Assembly: GCA_050084515.1 (NCBI GenBank) | Contig: CM114271.1 | Location: 20,336,001 to 20,400,000 of the forward strand | Origin: Blasia pusilla | Lineage: Eukaryota; Marchantiophyta; Marchantiopsida; Blasiales | DNA length: 64,000 nt | Direction: 5' to 3' | Shown here: positions 38,101 through 51,194 of the stretch, piece after piece | How the letters are laid out: every line of letters starts with the position of its first letter | Numbering within the stretch: position 1 is the stretch's first letter | The notes under the pieces: generated by a model | Database searches by the model: none | Told to the model about the DNA's origin: nothing | Seen by the model: only the letters and a program-made list of their open reading frames with translations | Position numbers and translations under genes: made by a program

Positions 38101-41100
38101 AACTAAGTCGTACACTGCTTTCCGTTTAATTTTAAACTCGTGGGAATGGTTAAATCCCGAGGGAGAACTGGAAATCTACTGACTCTAAGTCTATGAACTA
38201 ACGTAGACCTTTTTTTGATAAATCCTTCCATTGGCATCAAGGTCTGGACGCATTTTGGAGGGAACATGAGTCAGTAATCATGTGGAACGCAAACACTGAA
38301 AGGATGTTCAGCCGTAAACGGTGTTACAGGAAACACAGTGCCGCGTCCTTACAGTCACTGTAGAGTCTAGCCTGAATGTCAGTTACCAAGGTTCTCTAGA
38401 CGTATAGAGGCAGGCAGATTCAGAGGAAACTAGACCAAAATGCAACCTCAGGATCGGACCCGTACAGTTATCGAAAACTGGGCCATCATTTAAAAGCTGA
38501 AAGTGAGACTCACACGAGTCCTCGACTCAAGAATTAGAACTATGCGTGTACAATGTTGCAGAAAAATTCTATGCTAGCTACTTTTCACGAAGCATAATGA
38601 GTGAACCACAACGAAGTTAGAATTTCGTGCAGCTTTTGGCACGTGGTCCACTCAGATGGATTAGAAGATGATTACTCTGATAATGGTTCGGAAATGAAAA
38701 GAGACTGGAAGTACCTGCCACCCGGCTTCAATAGTGTTGAGAATTGTATAAGATGTGTTGCCCCAGTAGGATCCACTGATCATCCAAAGTTGGGCCAAGC
38801 TGAACTCGTGCTTATTTTCGACATATGGACTCCATAAGTTCAAAATCACCTTCGCACCTTTGAAGGTTCTCGAGTCATTCACGACAACAAAGGCATGCTG
38901 CATGAGGAATGTCCATCCGTCAATCAAATGGCCCATGCGTGCACGTACATGTATGAAAATCTATGCAATCCGCACATTTTAAGCTGCAAGTTTCGTGTTA
39001 AGTTAAAGCTTCGCTTCGAGTGTATGCGTCATATCTTGCTGGCACGGGTACTTTGTGTAGACTTACGTTGTTACTTGTGATCATATTTAATGTTCTAAAC
39101 TTCTAACGGCTGTAATGGCTACTTCACCACTACGGAATCTGTTCATTGACACTACCTATTTAGACAAACAATAATGTGAAGGAATGAAACTACTCCGATG
39201 CAAACACACATGTATCTCACGAGAAACTACACGCATACTTCTTACGTACATCTACACTCAAGATTGGAACAGGGAATGAGAATATGCGACGCATTGAGAA
39301 CTCCTCTATTAGTTTACGTGTACATCGTTTCAGGGGATGCGAATACGGATCTATGCGGCAACCTTCTCCTGTCGACTCACTAATAGAGATCAGCGCCATC
39401 TCTCGAGTCTCGCTGCCTACTTACAGCGTTCCAACAACTGTACGCGGATTATGAACTCATGGATATGTGAGAGCTAGCTGACGGTGTACACCTAAACCGT
39501 GGAGAAGAACATTTAGACGTACCAATATATTGTACACCAATCATACATCCACAAGCACATACCTCGTGCGGACTGACCCAAATATCATCCGTATAGTTAT
39601 TGCTTTCCAACGGCTGAGAAGATTGGCGTTGAGTTGTGAAGCTTGGCGGGAAGCTTTTCTTGATCCCTCGGTAATGTCCATGCGACTGCAGTTTGCTGAT
39701 CTCATGGCTTTCAGTACCATGAGATGCATAAGCCGGAGATGTCAAATTATACAAGTCTCGGGATTTACGCACGGGTATTGTACCCTCAGGACACGATCCA
39801 GCTTCCACGCTGAACAATTGTGTGGCAACCGTGGCACCCCGGGGATTAGATGAAACCCCTGATTTTTCGCGCTTGACTTTTGGGAATCGGGAGGGTCGCA
39901 GCTGGAAATATGACACAATGAAGAATGGAGTTTAGAATCGAGCTCGAGTGGATTACTGTCACATCGTCATGGATACAGATTGGGCAAGAGGCGTTATATC
40001 TGTACTCCCAGACTGATACGTACTAATTTCACGCGAATTCCAGATCTAGCTAGGTCCTGCTACTGTGAGTGATAGTCCTGCTACGTCAAGCCAAGAGTCT
40101 GTACAGCCTGACAAGGTGCTAACACTCGAACCGTACGTACTCCAGATTTGAGGCTGAGGTCGACCTTCTTATGATTACGAGTGACATATATATCACAGTT
40201 CTAAGACTTCTAGACTCCACGGAATAAGTGAAAATGAGATGTCATGACATCGACATGATCCATATACATATGCATGTCACCATGGTTTGCGCCAATACCA
40301 CAGTTTCAAGCATCCCACCGGGAAAAAAAAAAAAACTATCATGATACCGATACCGATCAGAGACGATCATTATTAGTATATTCCAGCGGATGTAATACTG
40401 GACAGAATTGAGATTGGGAAGCGTTTTCTCTCTCTAGTACACAAATCCGAACGAACCTGTACGGCGCGCTGACCGGTGAGCGGGATGCCTAGAACTTTGA
40501 AGCGTCAAGATTGGTTGTGAAGCGTACCTGCAAGGGAACGATGGGATCTTTCAGCGATCGCTGATGGCCAATAGGAATGCAAGTCACCGAGTCGCCGTCC
40601 GCAAGCTGTACATTGTAACACCATTGATATCGGAAGTCAGGCTCAAAGTTGACACATGCACCAATTATTGAACAATCATAAGGACATCCTCTCAAGCTCC
40701 GATTAATGATAACGTTGTCTGAACAGACGAGCCGGCCAAGTCACGTTCCATTGTACCGCGAAGCTCTCGATCATACAGGTCTACACATGTACGAAATGAT
40801 TCTCAAATTGTTCGAATTTACAAGTACACCTGTTTAGCTATCTAGGAACATTGTCTAGAAATCGTATGTACAGATCTTCAATCTTCAAGAATCTTCATGA
40901 TCAGTATGTCTATCTGCGTCGTAGCAGTTTACATCCCCAAGTCCATCATTATGACTAATTTTTTACCGGGAACACAAATTCATGAATGCGGATGACAACT
41001 TACTGAGTAAGTGAGTTTAGCCTGGGTAGTCTGAGCCTTATCGAGAGCGCCCTTTCCAAACTTGGCATGAACCGCATCGACAGTCACTCGTAACTTAGAA

Positions 41101-41288
41101 TCCGTTCTACACAAGTCTGCAGCTCCTACAGAAGGCCCTTTCTGATCATGCGCAACTGCGGGATGATCCACAACAAACAGCAATCCAACTACGAACAACA
41201 CGTGCAGCTGCGCTTGTAATTTCTGCAGAGCTACGTATACGTGAACACTCCTGCCGACCTTGCAAGACGTTCCCATTTCCAAATTCAA
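35138..41288 (-). CDS. Neprosin-domain (DUF239) secreted protein, seven exons
   Basis: Exons on the minus strand: 41288-41004, 40605-40528, 39901-39578, 38897-38715, 37401-37348, 36475-36329, 35545-35138. All introns start GT, end AG and fall between codons, giving 492 residues and a TGA stop. Residues about 25-50 are a hydrophobic signal (HVLFVVGLLFVV). Exon 2 (ADGDSVTCIPIGHQ) is the activation-peptide pattern. The neprosin domain spans exons 3-7: CPEGTIPVR, HAFVVVNDSRTFKGAKVILN, EFSLAQLWM, IEAGWQVFEGLYGDNLPRLF, YNVTGCYNLYCSGFVQ, GNWWLQLN, VGYWPSEIF, GGEI and TQMGSG. Family members are glutamic peptidases first known from Nepenthes fluid; Glu in EFSLAQLW and in GGEI are candidate catalytic residues. 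The start could also be the Met four codons on (41276). No breaks found, so a likely functional host gene. Confidence 0.88.
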
Positions 41289-44200
41289 TCTTAATTACAA
41301 CACTCTTGCAATTGAGTGCTCAATCTTGGCACAAGAGACCTGCCACGCGCGCAGCTAAATTGACGCTGCAGTTCTGGATGAATCCGAAGAACTCCCCGAC
41401 TGGATGAAAGAGAAGATCTAGAAGCTAGTGACTCCTGTCCCTTGCGTATAAGTTCTCCAGCTGGATGTCAACTTGCTTTGGCAAGTTTTTGATCAATCAA
41501 TCACGCGCCGAAGTTTGCAATAAGGCCTAGGCCTTGGCCACAACAGACCTGCAGGGTCTTCCCTGAACCTAGGTACCTCGAGCTCGCTCACTTAGAACTG
41601 CAAGATATAAATAAATATATAATATACGTGTAAGTAGTGAGCGTATATATCAATACATTTGCACAAAGATTATCTGAAAATTTGCGGTCCAATCGTATGG
41701 ATCGACGTCGACTCCTATGTTGACCCAAACCAAGCTAGATAGAATCAGAAAAACTAGAGATTCGTCGAGTAAAAATCTTATTCATCAATGGGAGCGAAGA
41801 AAGATTTTGGCCGGGCCCAGAAGAGCTTATCTAAAGCAATGATTATGGTCCGGAAGCTCTAGGGGGTTTAATCACTTTCATCATTCCGAGAATAAATCTT
41901 GAGCTGGATGTCGACTTGCATATCTGTGTAAATCTGCAAAGGAGTTCATCATGGGTCGGACAGCTCTATCTTGTGATGACGGACCTCACTATTTCTCGAT
42001 TTCTGAGCAGAAGCCAGTAGTACTATCAGGTGAGTATGGTGCTCAGAGAACCTGAGAGCAGCCGCGCCGCAAGCAGATCGAGAAGCTACTTCATCTGCAA
42101 AAGTCATGGTAAAAATTCACTCCTCCGCCGGTCGACTCTGCGTCCCAACTGAAGATCTAGACAGAGCGTTGCTTAAGTAGCCAGCAGAAAGGCAAGAATT
42201 TGGTTGGGCAGCTGCAGATGCCGAGAGGCATCCAGTCAGAGGTATTTAACTTATTCGCAAAGTGACCGGCGAGAAGTCCATGCCAAAGGCATTACCCACG
42301 CTCCACGGTAGCTACATTTGGGTCTATATAGCTATGAACGGAGTTTTGTCCGTAGCTACGTGGTGACCCTGTCAGAGCCCTATTAATCTTGGTAGAATTC
42401 TGATTCCTCCGCAAATCGAGGTTGAAGATCCTTTCATCAAGCACGTAGTATACGACACCCGCCAGTGCCGCCACCGAAGTCAGATTCATGATCAGCTGTA
42501 GGTGCATGTGGATGACCAGAATGATTATCAACGTTCAGAAGTACTCATCAGAGCTTTGCACTGTGCGCGCGCGGGTATTTCTGTGGAAGTCCATGCCATA
42601 GCGTCGACTCTAATTCGTTCTCGTTCTAAATTTAGCGTTACAACACAACATTACTATATTTAATCACAACCTTGCTCAAGTGAACATTGCCCCTACAGAG
42701 GGAACTCGAAACATGCGACTCTGAACTCTGAAGCGTTTCGAATTCAAGTCTCCGGCCTACTGCAGACAAGTAGATGAGGGATGCAGCGATCGGTCGTCAG
42801 CGAGGAACCAATGGTACTCATCGGTGAGAGTCCCAGATTAGCTAGATAGGTCTAGCTATACGCGTAGGCCTGCCTGCGCGAAGTGCTCAGTCTATTGATG
42901 AAATTGTTACGAGGAGAGCGTAAACAATACCACCTTTCGATCTTGGCTAAGTGCCAAACATTGAAAAATGACAAGGACTTCAACAAGTTTATTACACTAC
43001 TGTTTTTTGAGTAAAATTTGGTACATCGACGTCTACGTATAGATATATATTCAATTATACGAGTATGTAAAGATCGAGGGCGATTCAATTTGTTCACGAG
43101 TTTGTTTCACTAAACGCGACACGCTGAACAGATCACTGTCTCCGTTAATTAATCTAGTCCCCAAATGTTGTGAACTGAAAGATGGATTCACGTGTGTATA
43201 CTTGAGCTACTCGGGAATTCATGAGGAGTGTTAGCGGTGGCCACACTGGTGAAGTTCGAACAGAACTTCTCAACAGCAGCAACTTAAGTTAATCCATGTC
43301 TCGGAGAGGTACATACCGACCGACAGATCCTTACTAACGTCCACGCACCGCTATCATCGGCGTAACGTCGTAGAGTTCTCTAGAGCCTACACCTCGTAAT
43401 GCGTGACTTCCACCCAGTCGTCGATGAGCATCGAGGATCTAGTACAACTGGTGATTATGAACATTGAATTCAAGGCTGAACGTCGCTATAAAATATTATG
43501 TTTCAGTTTTCAGGATTGAGCTTTGAACATGGATAACGTCAGTTTTCAGGGGATGTAGATTAGTTGACGCATATGCGGGATCTGAAGATCAATGTCTATA
43601 TCGGGAAAGGTTCGCCCTCTCCACATGTCTGCCTTAAGTACCTAGTGCTTGAGATGGAGAGGGCACATCTCGAGGTGCTGCAAGAGCACGAGAGCGTCCT
43701 TTCTCATCTTAAAGTTGTAATAAGTTTTGTGTCGTTGACAGTTTGAGCAATAATTAGTTTATATTGTATCATCATTACTCAACCTCAATCATTATTTTCT
43801 GTCATGATTATACATACGCAGGCGTTTTATCTTCCGCATTGACATGAAAACGTGAAAGTAAAAGGAACTCATAAGGACAGCTAGATCTGCAGTCTCAGCC
43901 AAGATTTTCAAGCACCCCTGTGATGTATAGTATTTGGATTTCGATGATTTTCGCTCACGATCATCTGTAGAGCGGCGGTACGTGATTGAATATACATCCA
44001 CAACTCTTGAATTTGGAACGGGTTTCTGATTTGTCACTGGTTGTGCGCCTGTGTGTTTTACACTAATTTCCAGAAGTGGACAGTTGCTCCTGCGGGTCTA
44101 CTTGCTTTACTAGGAAGTCCCAACTTTAAAGTAGCTGTACTCTCGTGTAACTTCGGTCTGCAATTCCCTCAAGGTCGAGATTGCAAGCCGGGATTTGATA

Positions 44201-46460
44201 TCTATGTAGGATAGCACTTGTAACTAAACTAGCTGGCTTAAACGTCGATGACGAGATAGATATGTTTATGTCGATGCGTAGATACATCTAGATCCAAATC
44301 GATCCGTGTACTACATAGGGCGGATCTTCATCTACCTATGTAGCTGAGCTAATCTTCAAAAAGAACTGTGGGTGCACAACACCGAACTGTCTCTGGAACG
44401 ATAATGCTAACTCTACCTGCACAGCGTTAAGATCATGTTCATTTATATGAGATCCCAGGTGGCGATATGTACATGGCGAGACTGTCAGTTCGAGTGAGCC
44501 CGCGAGTAGAAACTGACGAACGTAGTTAAGTAGGTACTGGCATGGACTTGCATAGAAGCGATTCGGATAGAATGTCAGCAAGGCCTGAGACACACTCACC
44601 AAGTTCTATTGATCCAAATGTTCATATCACATGGGGGCCTTGCACTAGGCCAGCTAGTTATAAATTAAACCTGCAGTGCTCACTGCCTACTTCCGCCTAC
44701 GCCTCCTGGGCGGCCATGATTATTTTCTGCAGTCGTTGCGTAACTAGATCGAGATGCGGCAGCTTTCTGGACAGTTATGGATCCTCACATGTAAGCTGAG
44801 GAGCGAAAGCACCGGCCCGAAGCGGCCACAAACTGTACATTCTAGAGGCTAGATGTACAACGTCCGTCTAAATTACGACTGCTATTTTTAGTTTCTGACG
44901 AAGAGAACAGCAGGCCTCGTGAACGTCCTTATGAGCAGCGTAATTACAAAAAAAATGTCAAACTGCAAGTCTTGACGGTGCCCAAACATCGATTAAAATA
45001 TGTATTTCTATAGCGTGATCCTGGCGGATATATCAGCGTTCAAAGTAGCACGTCACTGATGATGAAAACGACGCTTGGTGACTCGCTCGCTGGTAGATCC
45101 TGGATTCCATTCGGAGCCCCGTCGGTCACAGGACTTCTGTCAGTCTCACATAGACTTTATTTCTTTCGCGGAAATGTATGCACCTATACTCAGCGTCAAC
45201 TTGAATTACGAAACTTCATTTTCTACGATGTATTTCCGATCCTCGCATCTCCGCCGATGTAAAGGCCCGGCCCGGTGGCCGTTTCTCGATCATGTACAGA
45301 GTTCGGGACCCAAGATTCCCGCGATCTCAATCATACCTTCAAAACCTAGAGTCTACGGACTCCAGGATTTAAAATTCTCCTTTCCCTTCTGCAGGTTGGG
45401 TTATTTGCGTTTGAGTATTAGGTCACAATCTGGAATGACCAATTTGGCAGCCGTCTGATCCAATTATTAGAGAATTATTCGTATTTTCTATCTCCGCAGG
45501 CCTTTACTCATCATGTCAGAGCATTGTAATTTCGTACAGATAAGCTTTGGAGACCCGCTCTGCTCAAGTTTTCCCCAGCTGAACCATCGACATATCTGCT
45601 TCCGGTCAAATATATCTTGAATCTGGATTGCGAGTCGGAATCCCATGGATCGATCCTCAATGTGTACGTGGCGCATGCATATGCGTACGTACATTTGCAG
45701 ACGACTGCCGTGTGAAGTCGTAGATCGGTCGCAAGCATCTTTGACGGCAAAGTTCCTGCTGCTTTCCAATTATAACGATGACGATCCTCTTCCGTATGAC
45801 AGTAAATTTTTCATGCCCAGTTGTTCCCGTCGCCATGTTTCCATACTCTTTCTCTGATACTCCGTATGATCATAAATTGTGGATGTAGTCTTGTCTCCAT
45901 GATTACCAGAGCTGATGTGTTCTTTCCGCTAAGTCGGTTTCTACGGGTTTCCTTTTTCGCTTCCATCGGGCCAATTGTGATCTTCGAGCTCTATCGTGAG
46001 TGGTGGTTGCATCCTTTGGTTCCTCTTTCGTTTCACTATGGTTTGTCATGCCTTTGTTCGTACAGGGTAAGACATAGATTCTATTCCGGGGTTCTTGTGA
46101 ATGGGCCGGGCGAGAATGTAGCGCAGATTCAGCGTCTAGATTTACGACTAACGTAAAGCGGTACTGTATGTATCAGTGGACCTGTAGTACTCGTCCGTAC
46201 TGGACGTAAGGGTCGGGAGACGGTTCCAATGCACTCCAAAAGCTTCAGAACTCGTGCTACTATACTAGTCTACAAGAGATGCACCTGTATGATGCCAGTG
46301 CTTCGTATCCCTAGAAATATCGTGAGGCGAACATTGGGCAGTGGAAGACCAGTGTGACGACATCGGCGTGGTTCTAATAGCGTCTCTAATCGGAAACATA
46401 GCCTGCATGCCTTGGAAGCCTCAAGTAGCACCCGTCCCGTCGATCGGACGATCCTGGCTG
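41289..46460. other. Low-repeat DNA upstream of the neprosin gene, no gene identified
   Basis: Presumed promoter side of the neprosin gene, but no convincing TATA box was fixed. Short frames such as 42292-42531 (minus, one hydrophobic stretch), 43564-43746 (plus, helical) and 45488-45769 (minus) show no family motif. Small exons of an unrecognised gene cannot be excluded. Confidence 0.4.
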
Positions 46461-47141
46461 TTAGACTGGGAGCTGATGACCTTGAGTGCCAGGTTTTTGA
46501 TTGATTGAATCAGCTATGCGTATGTATGCCCAGCGGTGGCTCTCGATAATGCAAAACTTTGCGCCGTACAGCACGCAGGACCGGGACTCAGGCAGGTGTG
46601 CGGCCAGTCCTGTAATCTCTTCGGGTCGTGTTTTGTGTTGAATTATAAATACGCGTAGCTCGGCGTCGCAATACAGGCGCGGTTTTGAGGTTTGCTCCTC
46701 AGCGACGTCGATCATGATTGGAAATCTGCCAAACTCAAGTCTGAGAACAAGTGTCAGTAGTCCCCCTACGGTCAAGAAACAGAACCGATGCGTGAGTAAG
46801 CTGCTGAGGTCCAGGTTCCGGGTAGTTTGTCCCAGAGAACCGGTACTTTCCCGGCACACGGGAATTTTCGAATGGTCGGCTGTGTTTGTACAAAAGTACC
46901 CAATATTCCCAGTCCGTTTTTGGCCGGTGACCTCAACCGGCGAGGTCAACACGTAACGGCGGTTCTCCCCGTCTGCGATGCAATGAACGCATAGAACCGG
47001 GGCCACGAGTATACCTGGCCGGTTGAAAATGAGAATTTCCGACCCCTGAAAGGAATTTCCGGCTAGTTTCCCGACTAACTTGCCGCCCCGCTCGGAAACT
47101 GGACGTGCATGTGTTTTTGTTGCCCGTATTTCCCTGTTCAT
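46461..47141 (-). other. 226-codon open frame, doubtful
   Basis: Long for this region but without recognisable domain, signal or splice context. The composition gives Cys and Arg scattered without pattern. It may be a non-coding chance frame or an unknown protein. Confidence 0.2.
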
Positions 47142-47519
47142 GGCGGAGACATGGCAGAAATATCAGGTTCTCGGGACAAACTGGTCGGCTTTCTCCTGGC
47201 AACGATTTTCAACATGTCGGAATGTTCCGGGGGGACTTTTGGGTACCGGAAAACAGACTATCCACCGCAACCGTCAGATGAGAGGCATGGACACATCTCC
47301 TCCCTCCATAGTAGGGCTGCAGCGGCTGCTGTTAGGGGCCTTGGGGCAAGCCGCAAGTGGAGACTCGAGACTCGATTCACTCGACTGAGTCGACTTGTGG
47401 GATTGCACTCGTGGAGTTGGGGTCGGGGCTGCTGGGGCATTCGGGGGTACGTGGCTGCGGGGCCTCATTCGCTAGTCTGCATTGCTGCAACTTTGCACCT
47501 TCGCTCACGGCCTCCTGCG

Positions 47520-47592
47520 TCCCGCAACTCCCGCCTCACTCGTCCTCTCGGCCTCGGCTCCCGCCTCACTCGTCCTCTCGGGCCTCGGCTTT
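47520..47592 (+). repeat. Short tandem duplication
   Basis: CCCGCCTCACTCGTCCTCTC followed by GGCCTCGGCT occurs twice in succession with one base difference. Confidence 0.8.
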
Positions 47593-47755
47593 GCCCTTGG
47601 ATTGCTCCAGCCTACGGGCCGGCTTCTCTTCGTAAGAATCGTTAGACGTCAAACAGGCTCGGACTCTTGGAGTCTCGCACTTCATCTCGTCACCCTCATC
47701 CAGTGTGTAGACTCCGCCGCTGAGAGCTCATGGGCCCTTGACTCCTCCTCGACAT

Positions 47756-48043
47756 TTTGCAGGCAAGAAAATGATGCGAAGCGGGCATAAATCTGCAGCA
47801 TGTGTTAAAGAAAAGATGAGAGTCGCGAGAAGAAATGAGGAGTTACGGGTGAGAAAAATATGTGAGGCGGGCAGTGCCAAGCACCACCGCAGGCAAGAGT
47901 CGCAAGACACAAACTGTCACAAAGACGAGCAAAAAGAAGCTGAGTCTCACCCGTAACTCCTCATTTCTTCTCGCGACTCTCATCTTTTCTTTAACACATG
48001 CTGCAGATTTATGCCCGCTTTGCATCGTTTTCTTGCCTGCAAA
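47756..48043. repeat. 95-bp near-perfect inverted repeat (hairpin)
   Basis: The left arm 47756-47852 (GCAGGCAAGAAAATGATGCG onward) and right arm 47946-48043 are inverse copies with only a few mismatches, separated by about 93 bases. The arms encode the same peptide on opposite strands. ACTGTCAC occurs in the loop and again just past the right arm (about 48044). It lies 600 bases upstream of the hAT transposase frame. Confidence 0.9.
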
Positions 48044-48637
48044 CTGTCACAACTCTTGCCTGCAGCAGTTTTTTCCCGCCTCACATCATATTCTTGCCCG
48101 CGGACTGTCACAGTTTCAATCCGCCCTGGGGTCTACATTGCAGAGCCGCTATTGTTCTTGGGAACGTCTCTTGTTCATGTCTTCTTCTATTCTTCTTTGT
48201 ATTGTTCTTGGCTTCTAAACCCTACAGCTCGGGTGAATCATTTCCCTACAAGGCCTCCATTGTTTGCTGGTTTTCCTTGCCTTAGTTGCTTTCGTACCAA
48301 GTTTGAATGTTCGGCGTATTTATTCAACAGCTTGGTTTACACTACTTGCTTCCACCAGCAACCGAGATTGCATTGTGCTGATTTGTGCACTTGCAGTCTT
48401 GCATGAGCCGAATTTGAATTTTTTTTCGCATGAGTAGAGTTTAGGGCCGTTCATTTGCTGCACTTATTATCATTGTAAAGAAGAAGGGGTTGCCTTTAGG
48501 CCACAACTCTCCTTGTTGCCTTTGGTCTCCTGGCCGCATGTTTCTTTAGTTCAAGGTAGTGAAGTTGTATCTGTTCTATTATGGTTTAGGGTTAGGTTCT
48601 AGATTGTGACTTGACATAGAGAGGGGAAGGGGGGAGG

Positions 48638-50915
48638 GTGAGACATCATCTTCAGATGGCCAAGAGACAGAGAACTATGAGTGAGATGTTGTACAAAGAT
48701 TGTAGTCAATTATTTCCAGAAGAGTCGAGCAGGTCAGGCTCATCAGATGGGAAGGAAGTAGATAAATCCAATGGACCTTTGGGAAGCATAGCCGATAAGA
48801 ATCGACATGCATGGAAGGACATGTGGTACTCTCTATTTGATTGGATAGAATTTCATGTAGAAAGCGGTAGGATTTTCTGCAAAGTTTGTAGACAGGGAAA
48901 GGGTAAGAGCTCGTTTGCAAGGGACGGTGCCATAAACTGTAAGGTCTCGGCCTTCACAGATCATGGCAAATCGAATGAGCATATGAAGCTCTCTTGGGTT
49001 GCTAACATAGGGAACAGGTCCATGGCCAAGGCCATTGCAACTACTAATCGAACTTGTGATGTAGCTTTATTGACTTTATTTAAGTCTGCATATTTCATTG
49101 CAAGGGAAGCCTTGCCTTTTGTGAAATTCCCAAATTTGTGTAAGTTGTTGTGTTCTGTGAATGCCCCATTGACCAGAGAGTTGTACCACGATGAGAAGAG
49201 CTATGCTGATATGTGCTTTTACATCAGCCAAGTTCTTCTCAGAAGGACCCTTAGTAAAGTGCAGAAGTCTCCTTTTTTCGGGATTATGATAGATGAATCC
49301 ACGGATATTTTTGTAACAGGACACTTGGTTGTATTTGTAACGTACTTAGAAGAGGGCCAGGTTCAGAGTTCATTTCTAGGATTGATGCAATGTCCAGAGA
49401 AGTGCTCCAATGCTATTACTAGTACTCTTTTGGAGTTGATAAAGGATTCACGGCTTGAGAGTACAAAAATGGTAGCTTTTGGCTCTGACGGAGCCTCAAC
49501 CATGGTTTAACCATGGTTGGAAGTCAAAATGGGGTAGCCTCTCAGCTAAAGCAGAAGGTAAACCCCTTTTTGCTCTCACTGCATTGTGTAGCACATAGGA
49601 CCAATTTGGCTGCTTTGACAGCAGCCAAAACACCAACTTGCAAGGAGACATCAAGAGATATAGACTCCATCTTGAATGCTGTAGCTGGATACTTTAGGAG
49701 ATCTTCCAAGAGGAAGTGTGCTCTTGCAACATTGCAAGAGTAACTCAATGACTCCCAGAGGGTTATGAAAAGGTATCATAAAATTCGTTGGTTGTCACGT
49801 TGGCAAGAAGTGACTACATTGTGTGATTCGTTGGAATCTGTTCTTAGGTATTTCAAGGATATTTTGCCTTCCGAGGATGATGGTAATGCTACTAATCTAT
49901 ACAACAGGTTGAGATCATTTTAAATGAACTACCAATTGTATTTTCTGGCTGATATTTTGTCAATTCTTGCAAACTTGAGCAAAGTTTTTCAATACAAATT
50001 TGTAGATGTTAGTACTATTGGCGTCATAGTGAATTCTGAAATTGCTTCGATTACAATGAATTTTGTGATGGAAAGCCATGACTTAAATGCTTCTACTTTC
50101 TCAGAAGATACAGGGTACCATATTTTTCCTGATTTGGGCCCCCCTGGAGGATATCTGAAGCGCCCGCAATCTGAGATAAGGGGTAGTTCCATAGTATAGA
50201 GATGGTGAGAGATCGGACGGGAAAGGACTTGGAATCTGCTTTAACCTTTCAAAAGAATTTTTCAGAGAGTGTATGTGCAGGTTTACATGACCGGTTTAAA
50301 GATAACAATTTGATTGGTGCAATGAGGGTATTGAATCCTCTTCACATGCCTTCAAGGCAAGTAGGGCTGAATAGTTGGGGTTGTAAGGAGGTAGATGAGT
50401 TATGTGCACATTTTGGAGTGGTACTACTACCACTGAGGGGTCATTTGGAGCCCGCTCTTATAAACCCTGGAGCAATGAAAAATGAATTTCACTCATTCAA
50501 GCTCATGTCCACAAGTGAGTGGAAAGACCAAAACTTTCGAGACTTGTGGGCTATGGTAAGTTGGAGTCCATCTTTGCAACGTAAGTTTTATAACCTACTT
50601 GTGTTAGCTAATATTGCTAGAGTACAATGTGTGAGTACAGCTATTTGTGAGAGAGCTTTCTCTATTCAGAATACTATTAAGACTAAAACTTGTAATAGAT
50701 TGGTGATAAAACATTTGGATGCTGTACTTAGGATTTCCTTAGAAGGGCTAGTACCTAATACTGAGGATCTCTTGGTTGAATCAATAGTACTTTGGAAAAA
50801 TTCTGCAAACTTTAGATGTGTCTATTCGAACCTTGAGAAGTATATTGTTGATCCTCCAATAGAAGCAACAAATAAGGTTGAGAATGCTGCAAGTCCATCT
50901 ATTCCAGATGTTTAA
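48638..50915 (+). pseudogene. hAT transposase (ZNF862/DUF4371-like), broken
   Basis: hAT transposases cut and paste DNA transposons. The N-terminus has a TTF/BED-type zinc finger (WYSLFDWIEFHVESGRIFC, KVCRQG, later HGKSNEHMKLS). The RNase H-like core follows (FFGIMIDESTDIF with its catalytic Asp; FGSDGAS; LSLHCVAHRTNLA). The C-terminal dimerisation part is LVLANIARVQCVSTAICERA then FSIQNTIKTKTCNRL. Breaks: an 11-base duplication of TAACCATGGTT at 49497-49518 gives a stop and frameshift; TAA stops at 49741 and 49921; another frame change near 50200. Few changes otherwise, so inactivation is fairly recent. I could not find the element's terminal repeats. Confidence 0.88.
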
Positions 50916-51000
50916 GATAGTGGTGGAAGAGAGAAGGGGGGGGGGACACCCTTTTGTAATACCTTGGAGCTTTTCATGGAGCTTCAAGTATTATGGAGGG

Positions 51001-51062
51001 GTAAGATCCTTGGCTCCCAACTGATGGAAGGCTTGGCCAGGTTCAAATCCTGCCAGGGATAT
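51001..51062 (+). repeat. tRNA-like B-box repeat, unit 1
   Basis: CCTTGGCTCCCAACTGATGG leads to GGTTCAAATCC, a perfect polymerase III B-box. The segment recurs at 51139-51194. A weak A-box-like TGGC lies about 30 bases upstream. It may be a SINE head or decayed tRNA; no cloverleaf was folded. Confidence 0.45.
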
Positions 51063-51138
51063 GTTAGAAGAGTCAAAGGATCATGGGGCAGCCAATGCAA
51101 AGAAATTCACAATAAGGAATGAGATTTTAATTACATAT

Positions 51139-51194
51139 AATCCTTGGTTCCCAAGGGGTGGGAGGCTTGGCCAGGTTCAAATCCTGCCAAAGAT
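51139..51194 (+). repeat. tRNA-like B-box repeat, unit 2
   Basis: CCTTGGTTCCCAAGGGGTGG then GGCTTGGCCAGGTTCAAATC, a close copy of unit 1 about 130 bases downstream. Confidence 0.45.

Noticed and set aside
39530-39853. 107-codon plus frame
   Set aside because: Antisense of neprosin exon 3.
47109-47645. 178-codon plus frame and overlapping frames
   Set aside because: Overlapping frames on both strands in GC-rich, internally duplicated sequence; no motif.
47738-48025. Two identical peptides on opposite strands
   Set aside because: Explained by the inverted repeat, not by two genes.
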